From Terrimicrobiaceae bacterium (GTDB lineage Bacteria; Verrucomicrobiota; Verrucomicrobiia; Chthoniobacterales; Terrimicrobiaceae), in the NCBI GenBank assembly GCA_018402345.1, contig JAGYIV010000010.1:595450-659449 (forward strand): a DNA stretch of 64,000 bases. Reading direction: 5' to 3'. The translations under genes were made by a program, and so were the position numbers. The notes under the pieces are model-generated. The model was not told the origin of the DNA, made no database searches, and worked only from the letters and a program-made list of their open reading frames with translations. Shown one piece after another: positions 25,706-35,792 of the stretch (positions are counted from its first letter, which is position 1; each line of letters begins with the position of its first letter).

Positions 25706-27861
25706 GATAACTCCTTTCTTTTGATGTAGATTCTCAGCTTTCCAGCGCCGCCGATCGTTGAACCCCCTACGGCGTGCTCTTCAAAGTCAGCTGCCCTAAT
25801 CCGAGCGTCGATACCCAGATCAGCGAAAAGTGCATCCGGCATCCGAATCGCGAAGGCCCGCGTGGCAAGACCAATCAACCCTTCCAGAACCGCATCCCGC
25901 TGCTGTGCATCAAGATGCTGATGCACGGCGAGATAAAGAACGATATTATACTTATCACGAATAATTTGTGCGTTTCGGATGACGAAATCATGCCATGGCG
26001 TCACGCTGTCTACCTTGAAGATTGCATCCTTACCTTGCTGAGCGCATATGTAGCGCGCCGTGGCAATCCGCTCGCCATCGATGTCAATCCCAAGCACGCT
26101 TTTGGCTCCCGCAGCAAAAAGTTGCTTTGCGATCACGCCCTCAGCACAGCCGATATCAAGAATATCGGCATCTTTCGCGAATGTCAGCAAAGGATCGATC
26201 CCTTCCAGCCTCGAAACCAGCGGCCATTTTCCCCTCAGCCCGTATTGTGGGGCATTTAAATAGTGCTTACGCCCATCGTCACGGGCTGCAGCCAAGAAAG
26301 CGCTACCATAGGCTTCCCAACCAAACCCAAGTATGCGGCTGCGAGCTATGCTGGCACGAGCAATTGCGGCATCAGGGTCCGTTTGAACAGCCGCGATGGC
26401 AGCGGCAGCTGCAGCAGGATCTTCTGGAGAAACCACCAGCGCCGTTACTCCATGTTCGGCAATGGCAGCGGTTCCGGCGGCAGAGCAAACCACGGGAATT
26501 CCGCAAGCCATCGCCTCGGCGACGATATTGGCCCAGCCTGCAAAACTTTCTAGATGCAGGATGCAATCGCAGCCATGGTAGAAGGCTGGAAGATCGACTT
26601 CCGCGACATGACCCACAAATTCCAGCCGCTTAGCATGCACCAGGTCGGCAAGACCCTGCGGCAACTGCTCAGGCAAATCCGCGCGCATCACGCGAAACCG
26701 CACCGTAGGTGCCAGTCGCGGTGCAATTCCTGCCAATGCCGTCACATATTTGGACTGCAAACCGACCACAAAATCCCCGTTGCGCGCCGCGCACTTGGCA
26801 ATGGCAGGCGCAAACTGTGCGCAATCAACTGCTCCCTCGACCACTGCGAAGCGATCGCCTTGAAAATGCGAATAGCTGCCAGGCGTCCAATCGCTGCTGT
26901 TGAAGATCACCGAATGTGGTCTGAAAACCTTGTTAGCACGCAAAAATCGCTCATATTTGGTCCGGTCATTCAGCACGGCCTGCACTCGGATACCCTGCGT
27001 CGGCGTGCAGAACCGTTCGAGCCCATCAAGGAATGATTCCGAAAACCCGGCTCCCGGCAGGATGGTGGCATCCCATTGCCGCGACATCGCCGCCTCCATC
27101 GGAAGAACTTCGCAGTCTTGTGGTTTCCAAGGCCCGCCGAGGTCGTCGAAGGCGAAGCTTACTTGGATTCCAAAATTTTGCATTGCCCGATGCAAGCGCA
27201 AAAACCGCAACAGACCGCCCGCTACGATGTTTCTCTCTGCTACCACCAAAACCGACCGCCAGACCGGCGCAAGCGGTTGCTGAGGCATATCGGGCAGCTT
27301 ACGGAACACCGAAATCTTTTCCACCTGCTCGATCGGCGTGAACCCTCTCTCAGCTAGCTCCGCAACCAACCGGTTTGGACCAAGTTGTGCCGTCGTGCTG
27401 TCATCAAGCGCCACAATCCCGCCATCAATAACATGAGGCAACCAACGGAAGAAATCATCCCGAACCGCCGGGTAGCTGTGATCGCCGTCAATAAACAAAA
27501 GTCCGATAGGCGACTTCCAAGCCAGCGCAATATCGCGCGACGGCAGGTTGATTAGCGCAGCCTCCTCGTAGGTGCCGGTCTCGATCATGTTTAAATAGAA
27601 GTCGCGCCTGTCAATTGGACCGAATTTACCCCCCAGCACACCGATGAAGGGACTATGTGGGTCAATGCAGAACAGGCGCGTTTTGCCACTACGACCAGCC
27701 TGCCGGATGCCATAGCCCAACGCCACTGCCGATTTACCTTTGTAACTGCCGATCTCTACGATGTCACCAGCATCAACAGCCGCAGCAAGGCGTGCCAACG
27801 CCAAGCCTTGAACAAGATTGACCCCGCCAGAAGCAGTTTCAAGAAATGCTTTTATATTCAT
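25693..27861 (-). CDS. Methyltransferase-glycosyltransferase-methyltransferase fusion
   Basis: The 722-residue protein has three parts. Residues ~1-195: a Methyltransf_24-like SAM domain (DIVEIGSYKGKSAVALGYG, LLFIDGDHSYPAVRDDF, GGIVALDDS). Residues ~205-505: a GT-B transferase (ILHLESFAGWANIVAEAMAC then GIPVVCSAAG, the EX7E-type region). Residues ~560-710: a second SAM methyltransferase (ILDIGCAEGVIAKQLFAAG, GIDIDGERI, LYLAVHQHLD). It would add and methylate sugars on the same glycan. It overlaps the following sulfotransferase by 13 bp, so the two form one decorating unit within the rfb operon. Confidence 0.82.
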   Translation of the reverse strand: MNIKAFLETASGGVNLVQGLALARLAAAVDAGDIVEIGSYKGKSAVALGYGIRQAGRSGKTRLFCIDPHSPFIGVLGGKFGPIDRRDFYLNMIETGTYEEAALINLPSRDIALAWKSPIGLLFIDGDHSYPAVRDDFFRWLPHVIDGGIVALDDSTTAQLGPNRLVAELAERGFTPIEQVEKISVFRKLPDMPQQPLAPVWRSVLVVAERNIVAGGLLRFLRLHRAMQNFGIQVSFAFDDLGGPWKPQDCEVLPMEAAMSRQWDATILPGAGFSESFLDGLERFCTPTQGIRVQAVLNDRTKYERFLRANKVFRPHSVIFNSSDWTPGSYSHFQGDRFAVVEGAVDCAQFAPAIAKCAARNGDFVVGLQSKYVTALAGIAPRLAPTVRFRVMRADLPEQLPQGLADLVHAKRLEFVGHVAEVDLPAFYHGCDCILHLESFAGWANIVAEAMACGIPVVCSAAGTAAIAEHGVTALVVSPEDPAAAAAAIAAVQTDPDAAIARASIARSRILGFGWEAYGSAFLAAARDDGRKHYLNAPQYGLRGKWPLVSRLEGIDPLLTFAKDADILDIGCAEGVIAKQLFAAGAKSVLGIDIDGERIATARYICAQQGKDAIFKVDSVTPWHDFVIRNAQIIRDKYNIVLYLAVHQHLDAQQRDAVLEGLIGLATRAFAIRMPDALFADLGIDARIRAADFEEHAVGGSTIGGAGKLRIYIKRKELSCAS

Positions 27862-27922
27862 TTACTAATAGCATGCCGTCGCGTTAGTGTTAGTCGACAT
27901 AATTGTAATACTTCAACATCGC

Positions 27923-29302
27923 TTACAATCCAGATGTCAGAATAATATTCTTGTTTCGATTAGCCAGTTCCTCAAGCTCCGGAGTGAATCCCGCTTTGCT
28001 GAAAAGTGCATACCGGCAGTCTGCGGCGACCGGCAAGTTTTGGATGGTGACTTTCTGCTTCAGGTCACGGAGAACTGCTATGCCGAGTTTGTGCTCGGAC
28101 CATTTGCACTCACCGACCACCGTAAGCTCAAAATCAGGATTCACCGCCGCTACATCTATCTCATATCCACTTGACCATTGCCTGCCTACGCCAACTGCAT
28201 TGAAAGCCACGGCTCTTTCGCGAATCCATTGCCGGCAAACCTCCTCATAACGCTCCGCGATCAGTTTTGCGAGGAGCGGCTGAATTCTGGAATAAGCCAT
28301 TTCGGCTTCCGAAAATTCAAAAAAACTCATGTAGGGATAGATAGCCCCAAACCACAGGCGACAGAAAGGATCGGAGACCACATAGATGCCTTTTTTTGAT
28401 TTGGCGGGATTCTTTTCCAGCACCGGGGTCTCTCGTCGGACCAGATGCAAGTCTTTCAACAGATCCAAATAACGGGTCAGTTTATTGGCTGGCTGTCCAG
28501 TTTGCCCGGCGATTTCCGAAATGCGATTGGCACCAGAACCAATGGCGTGGAGGATGCTCCAGCACTGGTTGGGAGTCTGTATTTCCTCTTGCAGCAATTG
28601 CCTGGCTTCATTGTGCAAGATGCCGTCGGGATGAAGCACCAACGCAGCCAAGGCCGCTTTGAAGGAAGGATAGGCCGATGCCAGATCAAGATAGCGCGGC
28701 ACACCGCCGGTCAGGGTAAAAAATTCCACCAACTCCGTGTCGCTCTTGCCTGGCAGAAATGAACCAAGGTGACTGAACTCAATTGGCTTCAATAATATCT
28801 GTGCACTCGATCTCCCATAAAGCGGCGCTGAGGCAGCGAGGGTTTCCCTATACATCATGGAAGTGACAGAACCACAAAGGATCAGCAACAAATTCGCATT
28901 GAGCCAGTGTTCATCCCACCATTTTTGCAAGAAGGAGGAAAACGCTGGCTGAACCTGACACAAATACTGATACTCATCGAAAATCAGAACAAACCGCTTA
29001 CCCGCAGGTCGGAAGCGATCGAATGCCGCAAAAAGATCATACCACGATGAATATTCCACGACGCCGAGAGTCGGTTCCTCCAAAGCGAGTGCCATCGCAC
29101 GAGCCAAGGAACGGCGCAAATCTGGTTCCCCCGCACGATCCGCCATGAAGTAACAGTGCGGTTTATCTGCCGTAAACTTTCTAAGCAGAGAGGTCTTCCC
29201 CAAACGACGCCGCCCATAAAGAACAACCAATCTGCCAGAATCGACGGTATACTGACTCTCCAGTCTGGTAAGCTCTGACTCGCGGTTGATAAAATTATTC
29301 AT
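27923..29302 (-). CDS. ATPase_2/DUF234-family protein
   Basis: The 459-residue protein has Walker A YGRRRLGKTSLLRKF near residue 30, Walker B VLIFDEYQYL near 105, a winged-helix middle (ISEIAGQTGQPANKLTRYLDLL) and a C-terminal DUF234 part with SSGYEIDVAAVNPDFELTVV then GECKWSE, a PDDEXK-like nuclease core. The family is common in archaea and sporadic in bacteria and is often considered mobile. Function is unknown. It sits oddly between the fusion gene and rfbB of the sugar operon. Confidence 0.82.
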   Translation of the reverse strand: MNNFINRESELTRLESQYTVDSGRLVVLYGRRRLGKTSLLRKFTADKPHCYFMADRAGEPDLRRSLARAMALALEEPTLGVVEYSSWYDLFAAFDRFRPAGKRFVLIFDEYQYLCQVQPAFSSFLQKWWDEHWLNANLLLILCGSVTSMMYRETLAASAPLYGRSSAQILLKPIEFSHLGSFLPGKSDTELVEFFTLTGGVPRYLDLASAYPSFKAALAALVLHPDGILHNEARQLLQEEIQTPNQCWSILHAIGSGANRISEIAGQTGQPANKLTRYLDLLKDLHLVRRETPVLEKNPAKSKKGIYVVSDPFCRLWFGAIYPYMSFFEFSEAEMAYSRIQPLLAKLIAERYEEVCRQWIRERAVAFNAVGVGRQWSSGYEIDVAAVNPDFELTVVGECKWSEHKLGIAVLRDLKQKVTIQNLPVAADCRYALFSKAGFTPELEELANRNKNIILTSGL

Positions 29303-29341
29303 TTTTAGAATATAATATCCCCAAGTCGAATCTCAAGCCTT

Positions 29342-30412
29342 TTACTCTTGAGAGTAATTCTTCTCAATCCACTTTTTGTAATCCCCGCTGGTGACATTTT
29401 TCACCCAGGATTGGTTGTCGAGATACCACTGGATGGTTTTGCGGATGCCGGTTTCGAAGGATTCCGCTGGTTTCCAACCGAGTTCGCGGTGGATTTTTGT
29501 GGCGTCGATCGCGTAGCGGCGGTCATGTCCGGGACGGTCTGTGACGAAGGTGATCTGGTCTTTGTAGGGCTTGCCGTCGGAGCGTGGCGAGAGTTCGTCC
29601 AGAAGTGTGCAAATGGTGTGAACGACCTCGAGGTTCGGTTTTTCATTCCAACCGCCGATATTGTAGGTCTCCCCCACCCTGCCAGCCACCAGCACACGGC
29701 GGATGGCGGAGCAGTGGTCACGCACATACAGCCAATCGCGCACCTGCTGCCCATCCCCGTAGATGGGGAGAGGTTTCCCCGCGAGGGCATTGTGGATCAC
29801 AAGAGGAATGAGTTTTTCCGGAAAATGAAGCGGGCCGTAGTTGTTCGAGCAGTTCGTGGTGAGAACAGGCAAGCCGTAGGTATGGTGGTAGGCGCGGACC
29901 AGGTGGTCGCTGGCGGCCTTGCTGGCGGAGTAGGGACTGTTCGGCTCGAAGGGATTCGTCTCACGGAAGGGAGGGTCGTTCGGTGCGAGCGTGCCGTAGA
30001 CCTCATCGGTGGACACATGCAGGAAGCGGAAGGTTTTTTTCGATTCGTCATCGAGCCCGCCAAAATAGGCGCGCACGGATTCGAGGAGGTTGAATGTGCC
30101 GACAATATTGGTCTGGATGAATTCCCCGGGGCCGTGGATCGAGCGATCCACATGCGACTCGGCGGCGAAGTTCACGACAGCGCGTGGTTGATGCTCGGCG
30201 AGGATTTTATCGACAAGGGCGCTGTCGCCGATATCGCCTCGCACAAAGATGTGACGGGGATTGCCTTCGAGTGGCGCAAGATTTTGTGGATTTCCTGCGT
30301 AGGTGAGCTTGTCGAGATTGATGACGGGCGCGACCTCGGACGCGACCCAGTCGAGAACAAAGTTCGAGCCGATAAATCCGGCTCCGCCGGTAACGAGGAT
30401 GGTGTTTTTCAT
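29342..30412 (-). CDS. rfbB: dTDP-glucose 4,6-dehydratase
   Basis: From the ATG near 30412 ([21 protein letters not shown]) the protein has ~356 residues with all the family marks: [18 protein letters not shown] (catalytic T-D-E) and [16 protein letters not shown] (YxxxK). It makes dTDP-4-keto-6-deoxyglucose from dTDP-glucose using bound NAD. Part of the rfbA-C-B group. Confidence 0.93.
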   Translation of the reverse strand: MKNTILVTGGAGFIGSNFVLDWVASEVAPVINLDKLTYAGNPQNLAPLEGNPRHIFVRGDIGDSALVDKILAEHQPRAVVNFAAESHVDRSIHGPGEFIQTNIVGTFNLLESVRAYFGGLDDESKKTFRFLHVSTDEVYGTLAPNDPPFRETNPFEPNSPYSASKAASDHLVRAYHHTYGLPVLTTNCSNNYGPLHFPEKLIPLVIHNALAGKPLPIYGDGQQVRDWLYVRDHCSAIRRVLVAGRVGETYNIGGWNEKPNLEVVHTICTLLDELSPRSDGKPYKDQITFVTDRPGHDRRYAIDATKIHRELGWKPAESFETGIRKTIQWYLDNQSWVKNVTSGDYKKWIEKNYSQE

Positions 30413-30578
30413 AAATTTTGGAACCGCGGATTTCACGAATTTCTACGAATCGGTAGGCAGCGAAGCCACTGAAGCGGGTGGCGGGTAAGTTGTAACCGGA
30501 CCTCCCGCCTCCAAGGGCGGGGAGCTCCCTCTCCATCCGCATTTTTATTCGCGTGCATTCGTGGCCATTCGCGGTTGA

Positions 30579-31130
30579 TTATTCGTATTTTTCGCAGGCC
30601 TCAAAGGTGGCGGCTATGGCGTCTTTGGCGGACACGAGAGGCTCGAGGCCAATTTCGATCGGCCAGTCGATAGCGAGGTCGGGATCGTTCCAGACCAAGG
30701 CGCGTTCCATGTCTGGACGATAGGGGGAAGTGACCTTGTAGTGAAAATCGGCGATGTCGCTGAGGACGAGAAATCCGTGGGCGCATCCTGCCGGAACCCA
30801 GAGTCGGTCGTGCGTTTCTGTATTCAAGACATATCCATCCCACACGCCGTAAGTAGGAGAGCTTTTGCGCAAATCGACCAGGACATCGAATACGGTGCCA
30901 GAAGTTACCCAGACGAGCTTGCCTTGGGCCGTATCGCCGGATTGATAATGCAGACCTCGGAGCACATGCTTGGCCGAGCGACTGTGGTTGTCTTGCACAA
31001 AGTCGAAATCCAAGCCGCTCTCGCGAAAGGTCTGGCGGTTCCATGTCTCCATGAAAAAGCCGCGGGCATCGCCGAAGACTTTTGGTTTCAAAAGCCAGGC
31101 ATCATGGATTTTTGTGGCAATTTTTTTCAT
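30579..31130 (-). CDS. rfbC: dTDP-4-dehydrorhamnose 3,5-epimerase
   Basis: From the ATG at 31130 (MKKIATKIHDAWLLKPKVFG) the enzyme has 183 residues. It contains FVQDNHSRSAKHVLRGLHYQ with the catalytic histidine, and LWVPAGCAHGFLVLSD. It epimerises C3 and C5 of dTDP-4-keto-6-deoxyglucose. rfbA ends 50 bp upstream. Confidence 0.92.
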   Translation of the reverse strand: MKKIATKIHDAWLLKPKVFGDARGFFMETWNRQTFRESGLDFDFVQDNHSRSAKHVLRGLHYQSGDTAQGKLVWVTSGTVFDVLVDLRKSSPTYGVWDGYVLNTETHDRLWVPAGCAHGFLVLSDIADFHYKVTSPYRPDMERALVWNDPDLAIDWPIEIGLEPLVSAKDAIAATFEACEKYE

Positions 31131-31181
31131 CTTTTTAAACCTCGAATGGGCAACATTAAAAATCGGCAAGGTTGCTAGAAT

Positions 31182-32075
31182 TTACTTGAAAGCTCGTTCC
31201 AAAACCGAGCGCAGATAAATTCCGTAACTGGATTTTCCTAGGCGGGCGATCGAGTTTTCGAAGCCACTGGTGTCGAGGAAGCCCATTTGGAAACCGATCT
31301 CCTCCAGGCAAGCGATACGGAGACCTTGGCGGTGCTGGATGACCCGCACAAACTCTGCGGCGTCCACGAGCGAATCATGGGTTCCAGTATCGAGCCACGC
31401 CGTGCCGCGCCCAAGCTTTTGGACACGCAGGCAGCTGTCGTTGAGGTAGAGGCGATTCAAGTCGGTGATCTCAAGTTCACCGCGCGGAGAAGGCTTAAGG
31501 CTGCGCGCGCGATCCACCACATCGCTGCTGTAGAAATAAAGTCCAGGCACCGCAAAGTTGCTGCGCGGATTGGTTGGCTTTTCTTCCAGGCTTACGGCCA
31601 GACCATTGTCGTCGAACTCGACGACGCCGTATGCTTGTGGATCAGCCACTTCGTAACCAAAAACAGTAGCAACATCCCAGGAGGCATTCGCCGCTGCCAA
31701 GGTGTCTGTGAAATCGTGCCCGTAAAAAAGGTTGTCGCCAAGCACCAACGCCGCTGGGGCGCCGGAGAGAAATGTTGATCCAATCAAAAAAGCTTGGGCA
31801 AGACCGTCCGGGGAGGGTTGCTCCGCATAGGTGAAGGAGACGCCGAACTGGGACCCATCCCCAAGAAGTCGCTCGAATGCCGGCAAATCATGAGGCGTGG
31901 AAATGATCAAAATCTCCCGAATCCCGGAGAGCATCAACACCGAGATCGGGTAATAGACCATGGGCTTGTCATAAACCGGCATGAGCTGTTTGCTGACGGC
32001 AAGGGTGAGTGGATGCAGGCGTGAACCGGAACCGCCGGCAAGAACGATTCCCTTTCTTTTTGTCATTTCTTTCAT
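31182..32075 (-). CDS. rfbA: Glucose-1-phosphate thymidylyltransferase
   Basis: The 297-residue protein has KGIVLAGGSGSRLHPLTLAV, SKQLMPVYDKPMVYYPIS, ALVLGDNLFYGHDF and GTAWLDTGTHDSL, as in RmlA. It makes dTDP-glucose, the first step to dTDP-rhamnose. The start could be at 32075 or at the MTKRKG methionine at 32066. It is the first gene of the rfb group and its promoter should lie in 32076-32281. Confidence 0.93.
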   Translation of the reverse strand: MKEMTKRKGIVLAGGSGSRLHPLTLAVSKQLMPVYDKPMVYYPISVLMLSGIREILIISTPHDLPAFERLLGDGSQFGVSFTYAEQPSPDGLAQAFLIGSTFLSGAPAALVLGDNLFYGHDFTDTLAAANASWDVATVFGYEVADPQAYGVVEFDDNGLAVSLEEKPTNPRSNFAVPGLYFYSSDVVDRARSLKPSPRGELEITDLNRLYLNDSCLRVQKLGRGTAWLDTGTHDSLVDAAEFVRVIQHRQGLRIACLEEIGFQMGFLDTSGFENSIARLGKSSYGIYLRSVLERAFK

Positions 32076-32281
32076 GAATCAGTGAGTCCCTAGAATGGGT
32101 TTGTTTAACGCCAGTGATCCCCCTTGTCACTTCCAAAGGGCAACATGAGACTCTGCCATCTTTCCCGCTCTCCAGAACCGGTTGCGAATTCAAAATCGCT
32201 ACCAGCTTGGCGTGGGGAATTTCTTTTCATCCTGTATGGCAGGCGAGGCAGCAAGCGGGATCTCGCCGCTCGCTTTCCTCG

Positions 32282-34540
32282 TCAATGCCGGCGGTTCAGT
32301 GCGGCGGTGAACCAGTCGGTTTGCGGTGGGGCGGATGACTCGCGGCGTTTTGGCATCTGCGCGCCGCCTCCCCCGCTGCGACCCCTCGGGGCGGCGCCGA
32401 TCTCGGGGTTTGTTTTCAGCGAGAGGCTGATGCGTTTGCGCTCCAAGTCGACCTCGAGCACGGTGGCCATGACTTTTTGGCCGACCTTCACGACATCGGA
32501 GGGATTTTTCACAAACTGGTCGCTGAGTTGGCTGATGTGGGCCAATCCGTCCTGGTGCACACCGACATCGATGAACGCCCCGAAGGCGGCGACATTTGTC
32601 ACGATGCCGGGGAGTTTCATGCCGGGCTTGAGATCCTTGACCTCCATCGCCTCCTCGGAAAACGCGAAGACCTCGAATTGCTTGCGCGGGTCGCGGCCTG
32701 GCTTGGCCAATTCCTTGACGATATCCTGCAAGGTGGGCAGGCCGACCTCGGGGGTGATGTAGCTTTCGAGTTTGATCGCGGAACGCCTCGCGGGGTTCTG
32801 TAACAACTCGCCGACGGAACACCCGAGGTCGCCGGCCATGCGGTCAACCAGCGGGTAGCGCTCGGGGTGCACGGCGCTGGCATCGAGCGGGTTTTTGCCG
32901 TTGCGAATGCGCAAAAAGCCCGCCGCCTGCTCGAAGGCCTTGGGCCCGAGGCCGGGCACCTTCATCAATTGCTCGCGGGATTGGAACGCGCCGTTCGCGT
33001 TGCGAAATTCCACGATGCCTTGCGCGGTGCGGCTGTTCAGCCCGGAGACGTATCCCAGCAGGTTGGCGCTGGCGGTGTTGAGTTCCACGCCGACATGGTT
33101 CACGCAGGAGACGACTGTGTCATCCAGCGAGCGCTTGAGCGCCGATTGATCGACATCGTGCTGGTATTGGCCCACGCCGATCGACTTGGGATCGATCTTC
33201 ACCAACTCTGCCAGCGGATCCATGAGACGCCGACCGATCGAGATCGCGCCGCGCACTGTGAGATCGAGATCGGGAAATTCCTCTCGGGCGACTTCCGAGG
33301 CCGAATAAATCGACGCGCCGGACTCGCTGACCACGACGACAGTGACAGAGGAAGGAAACCCCAACGCCCGCACAAACGCCTCGGTCTCGCGCGACGCGGT
33401 GCCATTGCCGATAGCGATCGCCTCGACCTTGAAACGCACGACCACGGACTTCAGCACCTCGGCTGCCTCAGCGCGCTCGCGGGCTCCACGCTCGGGGTAG
33501 ACGACCTCGTGCGTGAGGAGTTTCCCCTGCGGATCGAGCACCACCATCTTGCAGCCGGTGCGGAAGCCGGGATCGAGCGCGAGCACTGTCTTCTGCCCGA
33601 GCGGCGAGGCCAGGAGAAGCTCGCGCAGGTTTTCCGCAAACACGCGAATTGCCTCCTCGTCGGCCTTCTTCTTGTAAAAAAGCCTCGCCTCGCCCTCCAT
33701 CGAAAACCCGAGCAGCCGCTTGTAGCAATCCTGCGCGGCGAGTCCGACCTGTTGCGCGGCGGGGTGCGCTCCTTTCACAAACAAGTGGTCCAAAATCGCG
33801 AGCGCCTCTTCCTCCGGCGGCGTGATCCGCGAGAAAAGCATTCCCTCCGCTTCGCCGCGACGGATCGCCAGAAAGCGGTGCGACGGACAATTCGCCACCG
33901 GCTCACTCCAATCAAAGTAGTCCTTGAACTTCGCCGCCTCGGTCTCCTTGTCGAACACCACCTTGGACTTCAGCACGCCCTTCGTGAGGTAAAGCTGGCG
34001 CATCGCGGCACGCGCCTCCGCGGAGTCGTTGATCCGCTCGGCGATGATATCCCTCGCCCCGGCCAGCGCTGCCGCCACATCGGGCACTTCCTTCTCGGCC
34101 GAAACATAGGCCGCCGCCTCGGCGTCGGGATCGGTGGCCGCCAATTGTTCCCAAATCACCTCGGCGAGCGGCTCCAGGCCTTTTTCCTTGGCGATCGTGG
34201 CCCTCGTGCGCTTCTTCGGGCGGAAGGGCAGATACAAATCCTCAAGCACCGAGAGGGTCTTCGCGGCGTCGATTTTCACCTGCAATTCCTCGGTGAGCAA
34301 CTTGCGCTCAGCGAGCGAACCGATGATCGCCTCGCGGCGCTTGTCGAGTTCCGCCAGGTCATTCATGCGATCGCGGATTTGCGTGATTTGCACCTCGTCC
34401 AACTCGCCGGTGCGCTCCTTCCGGTAGCGCGCGATAAAGGGCACGGTCGCCCCCTCCTCGAGCAATACAGCGGTCGCGGCGACCTGCCGGGGTTGAAGAC
34501 TCAGTTCTTGGACGATTTGTAGAAGATGTTTTTCAAGCAT
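32282..34540 (-). CDS. tex: Tex-family RNA-binding transcription accessory protein
   Basis: I start at the ATG at 34540 (MLEKHLLQIVQELSLQP), as the longer frame upstream is antisense to the neighbouring gene. The 752-residue protein has the Tex order: helical N-terminus (ATVPFIARYRKERTGELDE), YqgF-like RNase H fold (ALDPGFRTGCKMVVLD), helix-hairpin-helix (LMKVPGLGPKAFEQAAGFLR) and a C-terminal S1 domain (GIVTNVAAFGAFIDVGVHQD). It binds RNA and affects transcription in known bacteria. A Gly/Arg-rich tail (RGRSGGGGAQMPKRR) follows the S1 domain. Confidence 0.93.
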   Translation of the reverse strand: MLEKHLLQIVQELSLQPRQVAATAVLLEEGATVPFIARYRKERTGELDEVQITQIRDRMNDLAELDKRREAIIGSLAERKLLTEELQVKIDAAKTLSVLEDLYLPFRPKKRTRATIAKEKGLEPLAEVIWEQLAATDPDAEAAAYVSAEKEVPDVAAALAGARDIIAERINDSAEARAAMRQLYLTKGVLKSKVVFDKETEAAKFKDYFDWSEPVANCPSHRFLAIRRGEAEGMLFSRITPPEEEALAILDHLFVKGAHPAAQQVGLAAQDCYKRLLGFSMEGEARLFYKKKADEEAIRVFAENLRELLLASPLGQKTVLALDPGFRTGCKMVVLDPQGKLLTHEVVYPERGARERAEAAEVLKSVVVRFKVEAIAIGNGTASRETEAFVRALGFPSSVTVVVVSESGASIYSASEVAREEFPDLDLTVRGAISIGRRLMDPLAELVKIDPKSIGVGQYQHDVDQSALKRSLDDTVVSCVNHVGVELNTASANLLGYVSGLNSRTAQGIVEFRNANGAFQSREQLMKVPGLGPKAFEQAAGFLRIRNGKNPLDASAVHPERYPLVDRMAGDLGCSVGELLQNPARRSAIKLESYITPEVGLPTLQDIVKELAKPGRDPRKQFEVFAFSEEAMEVKDLKPGMKLPGIVTNVAAFGAFIDVGVHQDGLAHISQLSDQFVKNPSDVVKVGQKVMATVLEVDLERKRISLSLKTNPEIGAAPRGRSGGGGAQMPKRRESSAPPQTDWFTAALNRRH

Positions 34541-34580
34541 AGGGAAGGGATTGGTTGGCCAGGCGCGAAACGGGATCGCG

Positions 34581-35744
34581 TCAGGCGGTGAGAACGGGAC
34601 TGCCGGCAGGCGACATCTCACGCAATCGCGAGACCACTGCGGGAATTGCCGCACAGGCGGCATCGATCTCGGCTGCCGTGGTGAGCCGCCCGACGGAAAA
34701 TCGAAGACTGGCGCGCGCCATCTCGTTCGAGAGACCCATCGCCTTGAGCACATGCGAGGGGTGCACCGACCCGCTCGTGCACGCGGAGCCTGCGGAACAA
34801 CACACCCCACGCTCATCGAGCAAAATCAACGCCGCCTCGCTCTCGATGCCCTCGAACGAAAGGTTCGACGTGTTTGGCAGCCGCTGGTCCGCATGGCCGT
34901 TCCGCAAGATGCCGGGAATCGTCGCGAGCAGGTGGTTCTCCAATCTGTCCCGCAACTCCTTGACTGTGGCATCGCCCAGCGAGGCCCGCGCGATCTCAGC
35001 GGCTTTGCCGAAAGCGACGATGGAGGCGACATTCTGCGTCCCCCCGCGCCGCCCCTCCTCCTGGCTCCCTCGAAGAAGCGGCGTGTAGCGGATGCGCCGG
35101 CTGGCATACAGTGCGCCGACGCCCTTGGGCGCGTAAATTTTGTGCCCGGAAAAACTCACAAATTCCACCCCGAGCCTCTCGACATCGATCGCCACCTTGC
35201 CGAACGCCTGCACGGCGTCGAGATGCAGCACGGTTTTCTTCCGGCGTGTGATGGCCGAGATCTCCTCCACCGGAAAAAGCACGCCCGTTTCATTGTTGGC
35301 CCACAGGAGCGACACAACCGCCGTCTCCTCCGTGATCGCATTCTCCAGCTCCGCAGGATCGAGCAATCCGTCGGAATCCACCGGCAGCCAGGTGATCTCG
35401 TAGCCGCGCTGGGCCAGATGCTCACAGAGCTTCACTGTGGCGCTGTGCTCGACCGCGCTGGTGACGATATGGCGTTTGTCGGGATCCAATGCCAACGCCG
35501 AAAGAATCGCCGTGTTGATCGACTCGGTGCCGCTACTGGTAAAAATAATCTCGCCCTCCTGACAACCGGCCAGCGCCGCGACACGCGCACGCGCACCATC
35601 CAACGCCGCCGAGGCCTGACGCCCGAGGCGATACACGCTGGAGGGGTTTCCGTATCCCTCGCGCAACCACGGCACCATGGCCTCGAACACTTCGGGGGCC
35701 ACCTGTGTCGTTGCGTTGTTGTCGAGATAGATCACGGAACTCAT
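34581..35744 (-). CDS. Cysteine desulfurase (NifS/IscS family)
   Basis: From the ATG at 35744 (MSSVIYLDNNATTQVAPEVF) the protein has 387 residues. SFSGHKIYAPKGVGALY contains the PLP lysine, HLDAVQAFGK the aspartate-glutamine pair, and GVCCSAGSACTSG the active-site cysteine loop. It releases sulfur from cysteine for Fe-S clusters or tRNA thiolation. It stands ~40 bp upstream of tex and divergent from the polyketide operon. No iscU-like gene is adjacent, so the exact role is open. Confidence 0.9.
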   Translation of the reverse strand: MSSVIYLDNNATTQVAPEVFEAMVPWLREGYGNPSSVYRLGRQASAALDGARARVAALAGCQEGEIIFTSSGTESINTAILSALALDPDKRHIVTSAVEHSATVKLCEHLAQRGYEITWLPVDSDGLLDPAELENAITEETAVVSLLWANNETGVLFPVEEISAITRRKKTVLHLDAVQAFGKVAIDVERLGVEFVSFSGHKIYAPKGVGALYASRRIRYTPLLRGSQEEGRRGGTQNVASIVAFGKAAEIARASLGDATVKELRDRLENHLLATIPGILRNGHADQRLPNTSNLSFEGIESEAALILLDERGVCCSAGSACTSGSVHPSHVLKAMGLSNEMARASLRFSVGRLTTAAEIDAACAAIPAVVSRLREMSPAGSPVLTA

Positions 35745-35792
35745 AGATTTGGAGTTTTTCCCACTATCTTCTAAGGTTTGCCATTGCAACCC

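Noticed and set aside
32867..34522. A 551-codon plus-strand frame
   Set aside because: It is antisense to tex, which has complete domain motifs. Its product is Arg/His/Leu-rich without a recognisable fold.
34551..35774. A 407-codon plus-strand frame
   Set aside because: Antisense to the cysteine desulfurase gene, which has the PLP lysine and active-site cysteine.
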